DNA of 64,000 nt from Herpetosiphon aurantiacus DSM 785 (GCA_000018565.1 CP000875.1:3363199-3427198), one strand, 5' to 3'. Positions 41,130-50,604 are shown, counted from the first letter of the stretch. Translations and numbers: made by a program. The notes: generated by a model from the letters alone, not told the origin.

Positions 41130-41855
41130 TTACCGCCCATAGCGCATCAAACGATCGGCCACGCTTGGCACAAAGCGCTGCAATTGAATTAACAGCTTGA
41201 CCTTGCCAATTGCCAATTGATACTTATCGCGGCTAAAACCCCGCCAAAACTCCTCAACCAAAGCTTCGGGGCTGATTTTGCCCTTACCACGGCCAGCAGT
41301 CATCGCCGTATCGACCAATGGCGGAATAATCTCAAACACCCGCACCCGCGTTTGCTCTAATTGCCAGCGCAGCGCCTTGGTAAAAATATGAATTCCAGCT
41401 TTAGTCGCGCAATAAATCGGTGCTTGTTGCTTGGGAACCAAGGCCAAGCCCGATGAAACATTGATAATCGCCGCTTCTGGTTGCTGTTGCAGCGTCGGCA
41501 AAAAGCGCTGAATCAAATCAATCGGCGCAGTTAAATTAATCGCAATTTCTTGGTCACGCTCAACCTGGGCATATTGCTGCTCGACCAAATCGCCATGATA
41601 TTGCACCCCAGCATTGTTAATTAAAATTGAGATATTGGAAACTTGCTCGGCCAAGCGTTGGCGCTCGCTAGCTTGAGCTAAATCAGCTTGAATTGTCGTG
41701 ATCGCTGGCTGAGTTGCCTTGAGTTCGGCCAATTTGTGGGCATCGCGGCCAACCGCAATCACGTGGTTGCCTGCTTGAGCAAAACGCAAGGCTAAGGCTC
41801 GGCCAATCCCGGCTGCGCCGCCCGTAATTAAAACTGTATGACCTGTGGTTTGCAT
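41130..41855 (-). CDS. Short-chain dehydrogenase/reductase
   Basis: A 241-residue NAD(P)-dependent oxidoreductase of the DltE-like kind. The cofactor motif is LITGGAAGIGRALALRF, the NNAG motif is ILINNAGVQYHG, Ser is in INVSSGLALVP and the catalytic YxxxK is YCATK. The C-terminus (FSRDKYQLAIGKVKLLIQL) is helical, typical of family members that act on lipid-like substrates. The substrate is unknown. It shares orientation with the Crp-family regulator 77 bases upstream, which may control it. Confidence 0.88.
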   Translation of the reverse strand: MQTTGHTVLITGGAAGIGRALALRFAQAGNHVIAVGRDAHKLAELKATQPAITTIQADLAQASERQRLAEQVSNISILINNAGVQYHGDLVEQQYAQVERDQEIAINLTAPIDLIQRFLPTLQQQPEAAIINVSSGLALVPKQQAPIYCATKAGIHIFTKALRWQLEQTRVRVFEIIPPLVDTAMTAGRGKGKISPEALVEEFWRGFSRDKYQLAIGKVKLLIQLQRFVPSVADRLMRYGR

Positions 41856-41932
41856 TGAAGGTACCTCGCTAGATAAATTTAATTTCCTGCGCTTACTCTA
41901 GCAGGTAGCGGCTTGCCACGCATTATCATAGG

Positions 41933-42523
41933 TTAATCGTCACGCAATTGGCGACGAATGCGGCTCAAACTAACGGGGGTAATTCCTAAATACGAGGCTA
42001 TGTGATATTGCTTGATCACGCCTGCCACGCCTGCGAAATCGAGCAAAAAGCGCTGATAGCGGGTAGTTGCATCATCGAGCAACAGGCTACTTTCGCGCTG
42101 TTCTTTTTTGATAAACAAGCCTTCAGCCACCCGCCGCAACAAGCGATCCCAACAAGGGTGTTGGGCGGTCAGGGCAGCAAAATCAGCATAATTGGCAACT
42201 AAATAATGGCTTGGCAACAGGGTTTCGATTGTAAATTGGCATGGTTCGTTCAGCAACAAAGCCCGATAACCACCAATTAAATCGCCAGGCAGACAAAACG
42301 ATTTTGTCCATTCCTCGCCATCGCCAGTTAAGTAGTAGAAGCGCAGCAAGCCATCGACCAAAAAGCCAACTTGATTCGTCGTCTCACCAGCATGCAGCCA
42401 AATCTGCTCAGCCTCAAGAAAACGCGGCTTGAACAACTTCAAACAAGCCTGCATTTGCTCAGGCGGAATTGGCGCAAGCTGCTGAAAATTGCGCTGCATT
42501 AATCCATAGCTATCAATCGCCAT
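41933..42523 (-). CDS. Crp/Fnr-family transcriptional regulator
   Basis: A 196-residue regulator. The N-terminal cyclic-nucleotide-binding fold (about 25-125) includes IWLHAGETTNQVGFLVDGLLRFYY and SFCLPGDLIGGYRALLL. A dimer helix follows, and the C-terminus has a short HTH (IASYLGITPVSLSRIRRQL). The nucleotide-binding Arg/Glu set is not obvious, so it may respond to another signal. It lies upstream of the SDR gene in the same direction, 77 bases apart. Confidence 0.85.
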   Translation of the reverse strand: MAIDSYGLMQRNFQQLAPIPPEQMQACLKLFKPRFLEAEQIWLHAGETTNQVGFLVDGLLRFYYLTGDGEEWTKSFCLPGDLIGGYRALLLNEPCQFTIETLLPSHYLVANYADFAALTAQHPCWDRLLRRVAEGLFIKKEQRESSLLLDDATTRYQRFLLDFAGVAGVIKQYHIASYLGITPVSLSRIRRQLRDD

Positions 42524-42547
42524 TATTCAACTCCAATCGATTTTCGC

Positions 42548-42660
42548 TTTTTTAACCACGAAGAATACGAAGATAGAAATTATTTATTGTAGCCACGAAT
42601 TATGTTTCTGATTCCAAACCGTATTTTCATCCCTCATAATTCATCCCTCATCCTTCTGTT
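42548..42660. repeat. Dispersed CACGAAG-type repeat, second copy
   Basis: CTTTTTTAACCACGAAGAA-TACGAAGAT, then CCACGAATTATG, and two TTCATCCCTCAT blocks ending CATCCTTCTG. It matches 26612-26694. Confidence 0.65.
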
Positions 42661-42682
42661 CTCTGCATCCCTAACCTCTAGC

Positions 42683-42849
42683 TGTAATGGTTCATTCGGT
42701 TGGCAACCATGGTTCATGCCCTCACCCCCAGCCCCTCTCCCACGGCGGCGGGCGAGGGGAGCACTGTTGGAGTGGTTCCCCCTCGCCTCGCGTGCGGGAG
42801 AGGGGGTCAGGGGGTGAGGGAACGCTGGCGGTTGTTAATGCGATAAACC
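42683..42849. repeat. Dispersed palindromic repeat, copy 4, with outer arms
   Basis: The GC-rich core at 42719-42820 starts CCCTCACCCCC and ends GGGGGTGAGGG. Outer arms are TGTAATGGTTCAT and GGTTGGCAACC on the left and GGCGGTTGTTAATGCG on the right. This core is the uninterrupted version of the site that carries the nested element at 54380-54568. Confidence 0.85.
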
Positions 42850-42957
42850 CCTGACCCCTAGCACCTGACCTCTACTTAATTTGCTAGCAAATATGTTTGA
42901 TTTAAGCTAATTAAGGTACAATAGCAATATTTGAATTGTTTAAAGCGGTGGCGCACA

Positions 42958-45900
42958 ATGACAGATCATGTTGATACGTTGCTAGCAGATATTCAGGCGC
43001 TCTTTGCCAGCGAGCCGCAGCTTAAAGCAGCCTTAGCAGCAGCCCAACCCAATACAACCCGCACAATCACGCCTGTACCAAGTGCAGCACGCCGCGTCGT
43101 CGCCGCCATCGCGACCCGGCAACATCGGAGCAGTTTGTTGATTGCTGCTACACCTGATGCCGCAGTACGCATGCACGCCGACCTAACCGCATGGCTCGGC
43201 GAGAACGTCATGCTCTTTCCACCGACCGATACGCTGCCCTACGAGCATATGTCGGCGGATATTGGGATTGTAGCGCAACGTTTGGCAGTGCTCGGGCGCT
43301 TGCATGCTAGCGAACCGATCTGCGTAGTCGCTTCGGTCAAAGCCTTGATGCAACCCACCATGACCCCTGAAGAATTTCAGTTTGCCACGCGCTTGTTGCG
43401 CCAAGGCGACCAGCATGATCCACGCAAGTTGCTCGCTCACTGGGTCAGTTTGGGCTATCGGGTTGGCCCAACCGCCGAACAACCAGGCGATCTCAGCCAG
43501 CGCGGCGGGATTATCGATATTTTTCCGCCAACCAGCGATCGCCCAATTCGGCTCGAATTTTGGGATGATCAGCTCGAAAGTTTGCGTATTTACGACCCAA
43601 TCTCGCAGCGCTCAGATAAACGGGTGCGCCAAATTCAAATCAGCCCAGCCCATGAAATTCCGTTTTGGCGACGAACCGAGGCGATCAAACGGATCGAGCA
43701 GTTGCAAATTGCCAGCTTGCGCCGCGAAGTACAGCACGAATGGGCCACCGCCCGCGAACATCTTGAAACAGGCCAGCGCTTTGAAGGGCGGGCCTTTTAT
43801 GCCCCGTTTTTTCGCACGCCCCACGAAGCAGCCGAGGCTGGGCTATGGCAACATTTGCCAGCCTCAGCAATCATCCTGCTTTCCGAAGAGCATGAATTGA
43901 ATGCCCAAGGCATTGAATTGCAAAGCCATGCCGATTTGGTGCGCAGCACTCAAATTGAAAATAATGAATTACCGCCCGATTTTCCGTTTCCATTAATCGC
44001 TTGGACGTTTATTCGGCGGTCGATTCAACGCTGGAGTTGCCTCAACCTCAGCAATCAGCCCATCGCCGATGATCAAAACGATAGCTTTGTGCATGAAATT
44101 AATACATTTAGCCAAGCTGCATCCTATGGCGGCCAAACTGATCGGCTGTTTGAGGATCTGCGCGAACGCTTGGTTGGTGGCGAACGAGTGGTGTTGATTT
44201 CACCACAGGCTAGTCGGCTGCGCGAATTGGCTAGCCAACACAATTTAGCCCTAATTGGCGAAGAAGACGGCCCCGATGTTGACGATCCGCCATTTCAAAG
44301 CGGCACGATCATCATTCGCCATGGCAATTTATCAGGTGGGTTTAGCAGCGATCCATTGCGCTTAACGATTTTAAGCGATAGTGAGATTTTTGGCTGGCAG
44401 CAACGCCGAGCACTTTCAACTCGTGCCCGCAAACAGCGCACCGAAAGCGATCGCACGGCCTTTTTGCAATCGCTCAAAGTTGGCGATTATGTGGTGCATA
44501 TCGAGCATGGCATCGCTCAATACGAGGGTTTATCACGGATCGAGGCTAGCGGCGCTGAACGCGAGTTTTTGGTGCTGCGCTACGCTTCGGGCGATAAATT
44601 ATATGTGCCGGTCGATCAGGTCGATCGGGTATCACGCTATATCGGCGCAGGCGAAGGCAAGCCAACCCTCACCCGTTTGGGCACCTCAGATTGGGAGCGT
44701 GCCAAGCGCAAAGTGCGGGCCGATGTTGAAGAACTCGCGACTGAATTGCTCGATTTATACGCAGCTCGTCAGTTAGTCGAGGGCTTTGCCTATAGCAGCG
44801 ACACCTCGTGGCAACGCGAACTCGAAGATAGTTTTCCCTATACCGAGACCGACGATCAACTGCGGGCAATCGAAGAAGTCAAAAGCGACATGGAAAATAC
44901 CCGCCCAATGGATCGGCTGATCTGTGGCGATGTGGGCTTTGGCAAAACTGAAGTTGCCTTACGCGCCGCCTTCAAAGCGGTGCAAGATGGCCGCCAAGTT
45001 GCGGTGCTGGTACCAACCACCGTCCTAGCCCAACAACATTTTGAAACCTTCTCGCGGCGCATGCAAATGTTTCCGGTACGGATCGAAATGCTTTCACGCT
45101 TTCGCTCAGCATCACAGCAAAAATCAATCACCGAACGGATCGTCAAGGGCGAAATTGATATTGTGGTTGGCACGCATCGGATTTTATCCAGCGATATTCA
45201 TTTTAAGCAACTCGGCTTGGTGATTATCGACGAAGAACAACGCTTCGGCGTTAAAGATAAAGAGCGACTTAAAAAATTGCGCCATGAAATTGATGTGCTG
45301 ACATTAACTGCCACGCCGATTCCGCGCACAATGCACATGGCTTTGTCGGGTATTCGCGATTTAAGCGTGATCGACACACCGCCCGACGATCGCATGCCAA
45401 TCAAAACCTATGTGCAGCCCTACAACGAAATGTTGGTACGCGATGCGATTTTGCGCGAATTAGGGCGTAATGGTCAAGCCTATTTTGTGCATAATCGGGT
45501 GCAATCAATTTATACTGTCGCCAATCGGCTGCAAAAACTCGTGCCCGAAGCCCGAATCGGGGTTGGCCATGGCCAAATGCCCGAAAAAGCGCTCGAAAAA
45601 GTTATTTTGCAATTTTTCGAAGGCTTGTTTGATGTGTTTGTGTGTACGACGATTATCGAAAGCGGCATCGACGTGCCCAGCGCCAACACCATGATTATTG
45701 ATGATGCAACAACCTATGGACTAGCCCAACTCTATCAATTGCGGGGGCGAGTTGGTCGCTCAACCCAGCGCGGTTATGCCTATATGTTCTACAACCCCAC
45801 CAAAGCCATGGGCGAAGAAGCGCAAAAGCGGCTTGAGGCGATTCAAGAGGCCACCGAACTTGGGGCAGGCTTTCGCATCGCCATGCGCGACCTAGAAATT

Positions 45901-46581
45901 CGTGGCACTGGCAATTTGCTTGGAGCTGAACAATCGGGCAATATCACCACGATTGGCTTTGATCTCTACTCGCGCTTGCTTTCGCAGGCAGTCGAGCGCG
46001 TGCGTGAAGAACGCAAACGCGGCCAACAGCAAAAATCTGGCGAACAAAAAGCCCAACGCGCTCGTGCAGTCGAGGCCTTGCGCCGAGCAGCAGTGGTTTC
46101 AGCTCGCAGCAGTTTTAGCGGCGATGCCGATGATCCAGTCTTGCCCGATGCGATGGTCAGCATTGATCTGCCGATTAATGCCTACTTGCCGCAAAATTAT
46201 GTTGACGATGAACCGCTGCGTTTGCGCGTCTATCAACATATTGCCGAAGCACGTTCAACCCGCGATATTCGTATGTTGCGCCAAGAATTAGAAGATCGCT
46301 TTGGACCTGTGCCAGAGCCAGCCGCCCGCCTGCTCGATTTGCTGACAATCAAAGTTTTAGCCTTACAAGCTGGCGTTATTTCGATCATTTCTGATGATAA
46401 TGAAATTACTGTGCGCTTGCCCAAGAGCGTCTATCTTGATCGCGAGCAACTTCAGCGCGAATCACCACGTGGCGTAGTAATTGGCCCGCAATTGGCGCGG
46501 CTTGATCGGCGGGTATTGCGCGATGATTGGGAAGTTGTGTTGCGGCAGTTGCTCGAAGCACTCAACAAAATTGGCAATTAA
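42958..46581 (+). CDS. mfd: Transcription-repair coupling factor Mfd
   Basis: Releases RNA polymerase stalled at DNA damage and recruits UvrA. A 1207-residue protein: UvrB-like N-terminal domains (FPPTDTLPYEHMSADIGIV), CarD-like RNA polymerase interaction domain (KVGDYVVHIEHGIAQYEGL near 510-530), helicase motor with Walker A CGDVGFGKTEVALRAAF near 655-671, DEEQ box IIDEEQRFGV near 756, TLTATPIPRTMHMALSG and GRVGRSTQRGYAY, and a C-terminal TRCF domain. The frame opens at TTG 42931, but ATG 42958 is the likely start. Repeats and a -10-like TACAAT (42917-42922) lie upstream. Confidence 0.95.
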   Translation: MTDHVDTLLADIQALFASEPQLKAALAAAQPNTTRTITPVPSAARRVVAAIATRQHRSSLLIAATPDAAVRMHADLTAWLGENVMLFPPTDTLPYEHMSADIGIVAQRLAVLGRLHASEPICVVASVKALMQPTMTPEEFQFATRLLRQGDQHDPRKLLAHWVSLGYRVGPTAEQPGDLSQRGGIIDIFPPTSDRPIRLEFWDDQLESLRIYDPISQRSDKRVRQIQISPAHEIPFWRRTEAIKRIEQLQIASLRREVQHEWATAREHLETGQRFEGRAFYAPFFRTPHEAAEAGLWQHLPASAIILLSEEHELNAQGIELQSHADLVRSTQIENNELPPDFPFPLIAWTFIRRSIQRWSCLNLSNQPIADDQNDSFVHEINTFSQAASYGGQTDRLFEDLRERLVGGERVVLISPQASRLRELASQHNLALIGEEDGPDVDDPPFQSGTIIIRHGNLSGGFSSDPLRLTILSDSEIFGWQQRRALSTRARKQRTESDRTAFLQSLKVGDYVVHIEHGIAQYEGLSRIEASGAEREFLVLRYASGDKLYVPVDQVDRVSRYIGAGEGKPTLTRLGTSDWERAKRKVRADVEELATELLDLYAARQLVEGFAYSSDTSWQRELEDSFPYTETDDQLRAIEEVKSDMENTRPMDRLICGDVGFGKTEVALRAAFKAVQDGRQVAVLVPTTVLAQQHFETFSRRMQMFPVRIEMLSRFRSASQQKSITERIVKGEIDIVVGTHRILSSDIHFKQLGLVIIDEEQRFGVKDKERLKKLRHEIDVLTLTATPIPRTMHMALSGIRDLSVIDTPPDDRMPIKTYVQPYNEMLVRDAILRELGRNGQAYFVHNRVQSIYTVANRLQKLVPEARIGVGHGQMPEKALEKVILQFFEGLFDVFVCTTIIESGIDVPSANTMIIDDATTYGLAQLYQLRGRVGRSTQRGYAYMFYNPTKAMGEEAQKRLEAIQEATELGAGFRIAMRDLEIRGTGNLLGAEQSGNITTIGFDLYSRLLSQAVERVREERKRGQQQKSGEQKAQRARAVEALRRAAVVSARSSFSGDADDPVLPDAMVSIDLPINAYLPQNYVDDEPLRLRVYQHIAEARSTRDIRMLRQELEDRFGPVPEPAARLLDLLTIKVLALQAGVISIISDDNEITVRLPKSVYLDREQLQRESPRGVVIGPQLARLDRRVLRDDWEVVLRQLLEALNKIGN

Positions 46582-46672
46582 TCGGATTATGTACGATCGA
46601 TATGCTTAATTGCGCATACTTTTTAATCAAATTTTGAGCTTTATCGCCATAAATATCACAGAAACCGCATAT

Positions 46673-46701
46673 TTGCATAAAACCATGGGATCTGCTATAG
46701 T
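46673..46701 (+). promoter_or_regulatory. Promoter of the peptide-binding protein gene
   Basis: TTGCAT at 46673-46678, a 17-base gap and TATAGT at 46696-46701. The predicted start of transcription coincides with the first stem of the leader RNA. Confidence 0.7.
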
Positions 46702-46705
46702 TTGA

Positions 46706-46886
46706 GTGAATGCACCGTCTTGAGCTTGCACAACCAACGTGCATTCACGGCGAGGTAGCAATACCCAGCCACAACAAAACAGGCCACAGCGAAAAAAAGC
46801 GAGGCGTGCGTTCCGGGAAGACGCAGGCGCAGCTTTTTTCGTTTTTAGTTGGCAGATTTTTGGATACAGGAAAGAGGATTCCAGTC
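46706..46886 (+). promoter_or_regulatory. Structured leader RNA, possible riboswitch/attenuator
   Basis: Three elements are visible. First, a perfect 10-bp stem GTGAATGCAC (46706-46715) with GTGCATTCAC (46739-46748) at the RNA 5' end. Second, a hairpin at 46749-46770 made of GGC-GGTA and TACC-GCC around a GCAA tetraloop, with a GA/CA internal loop. Third, a long terminator-like hairpin at 46790-46841 (CGAAAAAAAGC and GCTTTTTTCG, with inner GCGTGCGT/ACGCAGGC) followed by TTTTTA. It does not match a riboswitch class I recognise. Confidence 0.6.
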
Positions 46887-48740
46887 ATGTTCGAACGAAG
46901 CAAACGCTTAGCCGCCATCGTGCTTACTGGCGCGATTTTGGCAGCATGCGGTAGCGGCACCAGCACCACACAACCAACCACTGGCAGCAGCGAGGCAACC
47001 GCCGTCGTTGAGCCAGGTACTGATACTGGGTCGCAACCCAGCAGCGATGGCATTGTAATCATTGGGATGAGCCAATCGCCAGACACCTTATTTGGGATGG
47101 AATCGCAATCGAGCGCCACCACCCAAGTGTTAAACTCAGTGCAACCAGCCTGTGTAACGACCCTCAGCTACGATTATCAACCAGTCTGTTTCGCTGAATT
47201 GCCCACCTTTGAAAATGGCGGCGCAGTCGAAGAAATGGTAACAGTTGATCAAAGCTATACCGGCCCATTCGTGATCGAGAATGAACTGATCACTGATACC
47301 AGCGTTTTGACTGGGCCAATCGAATTGCCCCAAGTTAAAGTGACATGGAAGTTGATCGATGGCATTACTTGGGAAGATGGCACACCAGTAACCGCCGATG
47401 ACTTTTTGTTTGCTGCTGAATTGTATGCTAACCCAGGCACCAAAGTCGCCAGCCGCTTCACCATCGAGCACACCGCCAAATACGAAAAAGTTGATGATCA
47501 AACTTTCTCATGGTATGGCGTGCCAGGCTATCAAGATTCAACCTATTTCTTGAACTACGCAGGTGGCGCACTTGGCCCTGAACCCAAGCATGTGCTCGGC
47601 AGCGTCGATGCAGCAACCATCGGCGGTAGCGATTATTCCAGCAAACCGTTAGCTTATGGCCCGTACAAAATTGACGAATATGTGCCGCAAGAACGGGTGA
47701 CAATGAGTGCTAATCCACATTATTGGGGAGCAAAGCAAGGCCTACCCAAAATTAGCAATGTAATCTATAAATTCGTCACCAGCGAAGATCAAATTTTGCA
47801 ACAATTGCAATCAGGCGAAATCGATGTCGTTGGCCAAATTGGCTTATCGCTAGCTCAAGCGCCATCACTTGATGAATTGCAAGCAGGCGCTGAATTCGAT
47901 ATTCAATATGTGCCAGCCACGGTTTGGGAACATATTGACTTTGCTGTTGAGCGCGGCGATGGCGTTGCAACCCCATTTGCTGATGCCAAAGTGCGTCAAG
48001 CAGTCGCCTATGCAATCAACCGCCAAGAAATCATCGATCAGATCTTGTTTGGTAAAACCGTCGCAATGAACAGCTTCATGCCCGATGATCACTGGGCCTA
48101 TCCCAGCGATGCCAGCGTGATCAACTCTTATGCCTTTGATCCCAGCAAAGCGATTCAATTGCTGAATGAAGCTGGTTGGGTTGCTGGCGATGATGGCATT
48201 TTGGTCAAAGATGGCGAACCATTCAAGGTTGAATTCTTCACCACCGAAGGCAACGATACCCGTCAAGCAGTCGCCCAATTGGTGCAAGAATACTTGCGCG
48301 ATGTCGGGATCGACGTTGAATTAAAGTTTGTCGCTGGCACTGATGTGCTGTTCAAAAATGGCTCGGAAGGTATTTTGGCAGGTCGCCGCTACGATATGGC
48401 ATTGTATGCTTGGGTCAGTGGCCCTGAGCCATCAACGCCGTTGTATCTGTGCAGCCAAGTGCCAACAGCAGCCAATGGCTACGCTGGCCAAAACAACACT
48501 GGCTACTGCAACCCCGATTACGATAAAGTAGCGCTCGAAAGCCAAAGCATCATCGAACGGGCTGGCCGCTTGCCATTGCTTAGCCAAGCCCAACAAATCT
48601 TCAACCGCGATTTGCCAACCTTGCCGTTATATCAACGGATCAACGTTGGGGCTGCCCGCAAAACAATCAGCGGCTTCAAGCTCGATCCAACCAGCCAACA
48701 AGATTTCTACAACATCGAAACCTGGGAATTAGCCCAATAA
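46887..48740 (+). CDS. Oligopeptide-type ABC transporter substrate-binding lipoprotein (family 5)
   Basis: A 617-residue extracytoplasmic solute receptor. Lipobox ILAACG (Cys21) is followed by a Thr/Ser linker. SBP family 5 features are WKLIDGITWEDGTPVTADDF near residue 155-175, KPLAYGPYKIDEY, VRQAVAYAINRQEIID, WVAGDDGILVKDGEPF and QQIFNRDLPTLPLYQRI. The frame is open from 46710, but that stretch is the leader RNA; ATG 46887 begins the signal peptide and has AAAGAGGA upstream. No permease genes follow. The substrate could be peptides or another solute. Regulation through the upstream leader is likely. Confidence 0.88.
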   Translation: MFERSKRLAAIVLTGAILAACGSGTSTTQPTTGSSEATAVVEPGTDTGSQPSSDGIVIIGMSQSPDTLFGMESQSSATTQVLNSVQPACVTTLSYDYQPVCFAELPTFENGGAVEEMVTVDQSYTGPFVIENELITDTSVLTGPIELPQVKVTWKLIDGITWEDGTPVTADDFLFAAELYANPGTKVASRFTIEHTAKYEKVDDQTFSWYGVPGYQDSTYFLNYAGGALGPEPKHVLGSVDAATIGGSDYSSKPLAYGPYKIDEYVPQERVTMSANPHYWGAKQGLPKISNVIYKFVTSEDQILQQLQSGEIDVVGQIGLSLAQAPSLDELQAGAEFDIQYVPATVWEHIDFAVERGDGVATPFADAKVRQAVAYAINRQEIIDQILFGKTVAMNSFMPDDHWAYPSDASVINSYAFDPSKAIQLLNEAGWVAGDDGILVKDGEPFKVEFFTTEGNDTRQAVAQLVQEYLRDVGIDVELKFVAGTDVLFKNGSEGILAGRRYDMALYAWVSGPEPSTPLYLCSQVPTAANGYAGQNNTGYCNPDYDKVALESQSIIERAGRLPLLSQAQQIFNRDLPTLPLYQRINVGAARKTISGFKLDPTSQQDFYNIETWELAQ

Positions 48741-48759
48741 CGTTTTGATCCGTTAACCA

Positions 48760-48870
48760 CGAAGAGCACGAAGGATCAGCTTTCGTGCTCTTTACGATTA
48801 ATGACCCATGAAGGACACGAAGAGCACAAAGGCTTTAATTGTTTAGCCACAGATTCCCACAGATGTGAAT
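48760..48870. repeat. Dispersed CACGAAG/CCACAGATT repeat tract
   Basis: AACCACGAAGAGCACGAAGG at the left, an inverted copy (CTTTCGTGCTCTT), GACACGAAGAGCACAAAGG, then TTTAGCCACAGATTCCCACAGAT. Similar blocks occur near 54115-54180. No gene seen. Confidence 0.65.
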
Positions 48871-48887
48871 GATTCATCTGTTCTATG

Positions 48888-49078
48888 CTCTATGTGTAAT
48901 GGTTCATTGGATTAACAACCAATTGTCACCGTCCCCTCACCCCCTTCCCCTCGCCCACTGCGGCGGGCGAGGGGAGCACGGCTAGAGCGGTTCCTCCTCG
49001 CCTCACGTGCGGGAGAGGGGGCTAGGGGGTGAGGGCATGCTGGCCGTGTTAATACTATAAACCATTACATCTATGTTC
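48888..49078. repeat. Dispersed palindromic repeat, copy 5, full length
   Basis: The core is at 48934-49035 (CCCTCACCCCC to GGGGGTGAGGG). Left arm TATGTGTAATGGTTCATTGG-ATTAACAACC pairs with right arm GTGTTAATACTATAAACC-ATTACATCTATG, making a near-complete palindrome of about 190 bp. Confidence 0.85.
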
Positions 49079-49102
49079 TTTGTTCTACAACGCCTGCCCC
49101 TC

Positions 49103-49140
49103 TGTGCCTTTGATTTTTGCCTTCTGCCTTTTGACCTGTT
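49103..49140. repeat. Heptad-type repeat
   Basis: TTTGATTTTTGCCTTCTGCC followed by TTTTGACC. Its reverse complement resembles the AAGTCAA heptad repeat at 5890-5920. Confidence 0.45.
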
Positions 49141-49203
49141 AACAATTGCTCATCAAATGCTTACACCGTACTTGCAATTTCTTTAACCAATTCAAGGTAG
49201 CCT

Positions 49204-50478
49204 ATGGGTATCGATCATATGAGGAGACTCATCGGCATGGCAGCAATTAATCCTTGGGCAAAACGTCTATATCAGACTGGTCGCTGGGCCAGCAACGTCG
49301 TTATTTGGCTGGTACTATGGATCAGTTGTGTGGCGATCATCTTTTTGATGATTCGCTATTTCAGCGGCGCAGAATGGCTAAGCAATCTGCAAGGCTCAGC
49401 CCATTTTGTCGCCGAATTTGGCATGCGCCTGTTGATGGCTGCGCCATTTACCCTCTGGCTTTTGTTGATGCTGCGACCAATTCGCACCCGTCGCTGGGTC
49501 GTCAGCCACATACTCAAATTGACTCAACGCTTGCGCCGCCAGCCCAAGCCCCAACTTGAGCCAGCCATTGATCAGCTAGATCGAGAAGTTCAACCTACAA
49601 CCAACCCAACTATGAGCGCAAAACCGCTCAGTCGCCGTCGATTTTTGGTTGAATCAGGACTGGTTGGTGGTGTGGTCGGTTATGCAATGTTGATCGAGCC
49701 ATATCAGATTCAGGTCCGCGAAGTTAATTTGCCAATCGCCAATTTGCCCGAACGTTTTCGCGGCATGCGCATCGCCCAAATGAGCGATTTGCATATCAAT
49801 GCCTACACCACCAGCGCCGATTTGGCCCGCGCTGTGGCCCAAATCAACCAGCTCAACCCTGATATGGTGCTGCTCACTGGCGATTTTGTCGATTGGGATG
49901 CACGCTTTGCTGATGCCGCCACCGAGCCATTCCGCCAGCTGCGTGCACCCGAAGGTATTTATTCGGTGCTTGGCAACCACGATTACTACAGTGGCAAGAT
50001 CGATATAATCAAACAAGCCATCCAACGCCACGATTTAGGTTTGTTGGTCAATCAGCATACCATTTTGCGCCGTGGCGCTGATCAATTGGTCTTGGTAGGT
50101 TTTGATGATCCACGGCATAATCGTAGCGGCGGGCCACGGCTCAGCCCTGAGAGCATCAATCCTGAAGCGGCCTTGAAGGGTACGCCGAAAAATGTTGCCC
50201 GCCTAGCAATGGTGCATAATCCAGTAATTGTGCCGCATTTTGTCGCCAATTATCAGCTTGATGTGATTCTATCGGGGCATACCCATGGCGGCCAATTCCA
50301 AGTGCCAATTCTCACCGACCAGCTGGTGGGCAATGCTGAATATTTTGTGCGCGGCCATTACGATTTGGGTAAATCACAGGTTTATGTCAACAGTGGTTTT
50401 GGTTTTACCGGGCCGCCCTTGCGATTTCGCTCGGCTCCAGAAATTACATTAATTAATTTAGTTAATGCCAAAGCCTAG
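49204..50478 (+). CDS. Membrane-associated metallophosphoesterase (YkuE-like)
   Basis: A 424-residue protein. Two membrane helices lie near 28-52 and 75-95. An Arg-rich stretch follows, then SRRRFLVESGLVGG and a third hydrophobic helix near 140-162, which resembles an internal twin-arginine signal. The calcineurin-like phosphoesterase domain (about 185-420) has all metal motifs: SDLHIN, GDFVDWD, GNHDYY and SGHTHGGQF, and ends GFGFTGPPLRFRSAPEI as in YkuE/UDP-diacylglucosamine-hydrolase-like enzymes. The substrate is probably a phospholipid or nucleotide-lipid, by family. Alternative starts exist at 49219 and 49237. Confidence 0.87.
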   Translation: MGIDHMRRLIGMAAINPWAKRLYQTGRWASNVVIWLVLWISCVAIIFLMIRYFSGAEWLSNLQGSAHFVAEFGMRLLMAAPFTLWLLLMLRPIRTRRWVVSHILKLTQRLRRQPKPQLEPAIDQLDREVQPTTNPTMSAKPLSRRRFLVESGLVGGVVGYAMLIEPYQIQVREVNLPIANLPERFRGMRIAQMSDLHINAYTTSADLARAVAQINQLNPDMVLLTGDFVDWDARFADAATEPFRQLRAPEGIYSVLGNHDYYSGKIDIIKQAIQRHDLGLLVNQHTILRRGADQLVLVGFDDPRHNRSGGPRLSPESINPEAALKGTPKNVARLAMVHNPVIVPHFVANYQLDVILSGHTHGGQFQVPILTDQLVGNAEYFVRGHYDLGKSQVYVNSGFGFTGPPLRFRSAPEITLINLVNAKA

Positions 50479-50604
50479 TCCGACTCAGGGCTGAGGCCGC
50501 GCAGGGCCAACGACTGAGCGCAATCTGTGTTTTTGCTGTATAATAGCCATTACGTGTCAATTTTTATGGTTGTACGAAACGCCAAATAAAGGGGGTGAAT
50601 TCTA

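Noticed and set aside
40905-41200. Frames running from the DAHP synthase 3' end into the repeat
   Set aside because: They cover the out-of-frame gene end plus the palindromic repeat and have no independent support.
46710-46886. N-terminal extension of the peptide-binding protein
   Set aside because: The frame is open, but the sequence forms the leader hairpins, and a standard lipoprotein signal starts at 46887.
48760-49078. CRISPR array
   Set aside because: The repeats are few, imperfect and unevenly spaced, no cas gene is present, and the structure is one palindrome plus word repeats.
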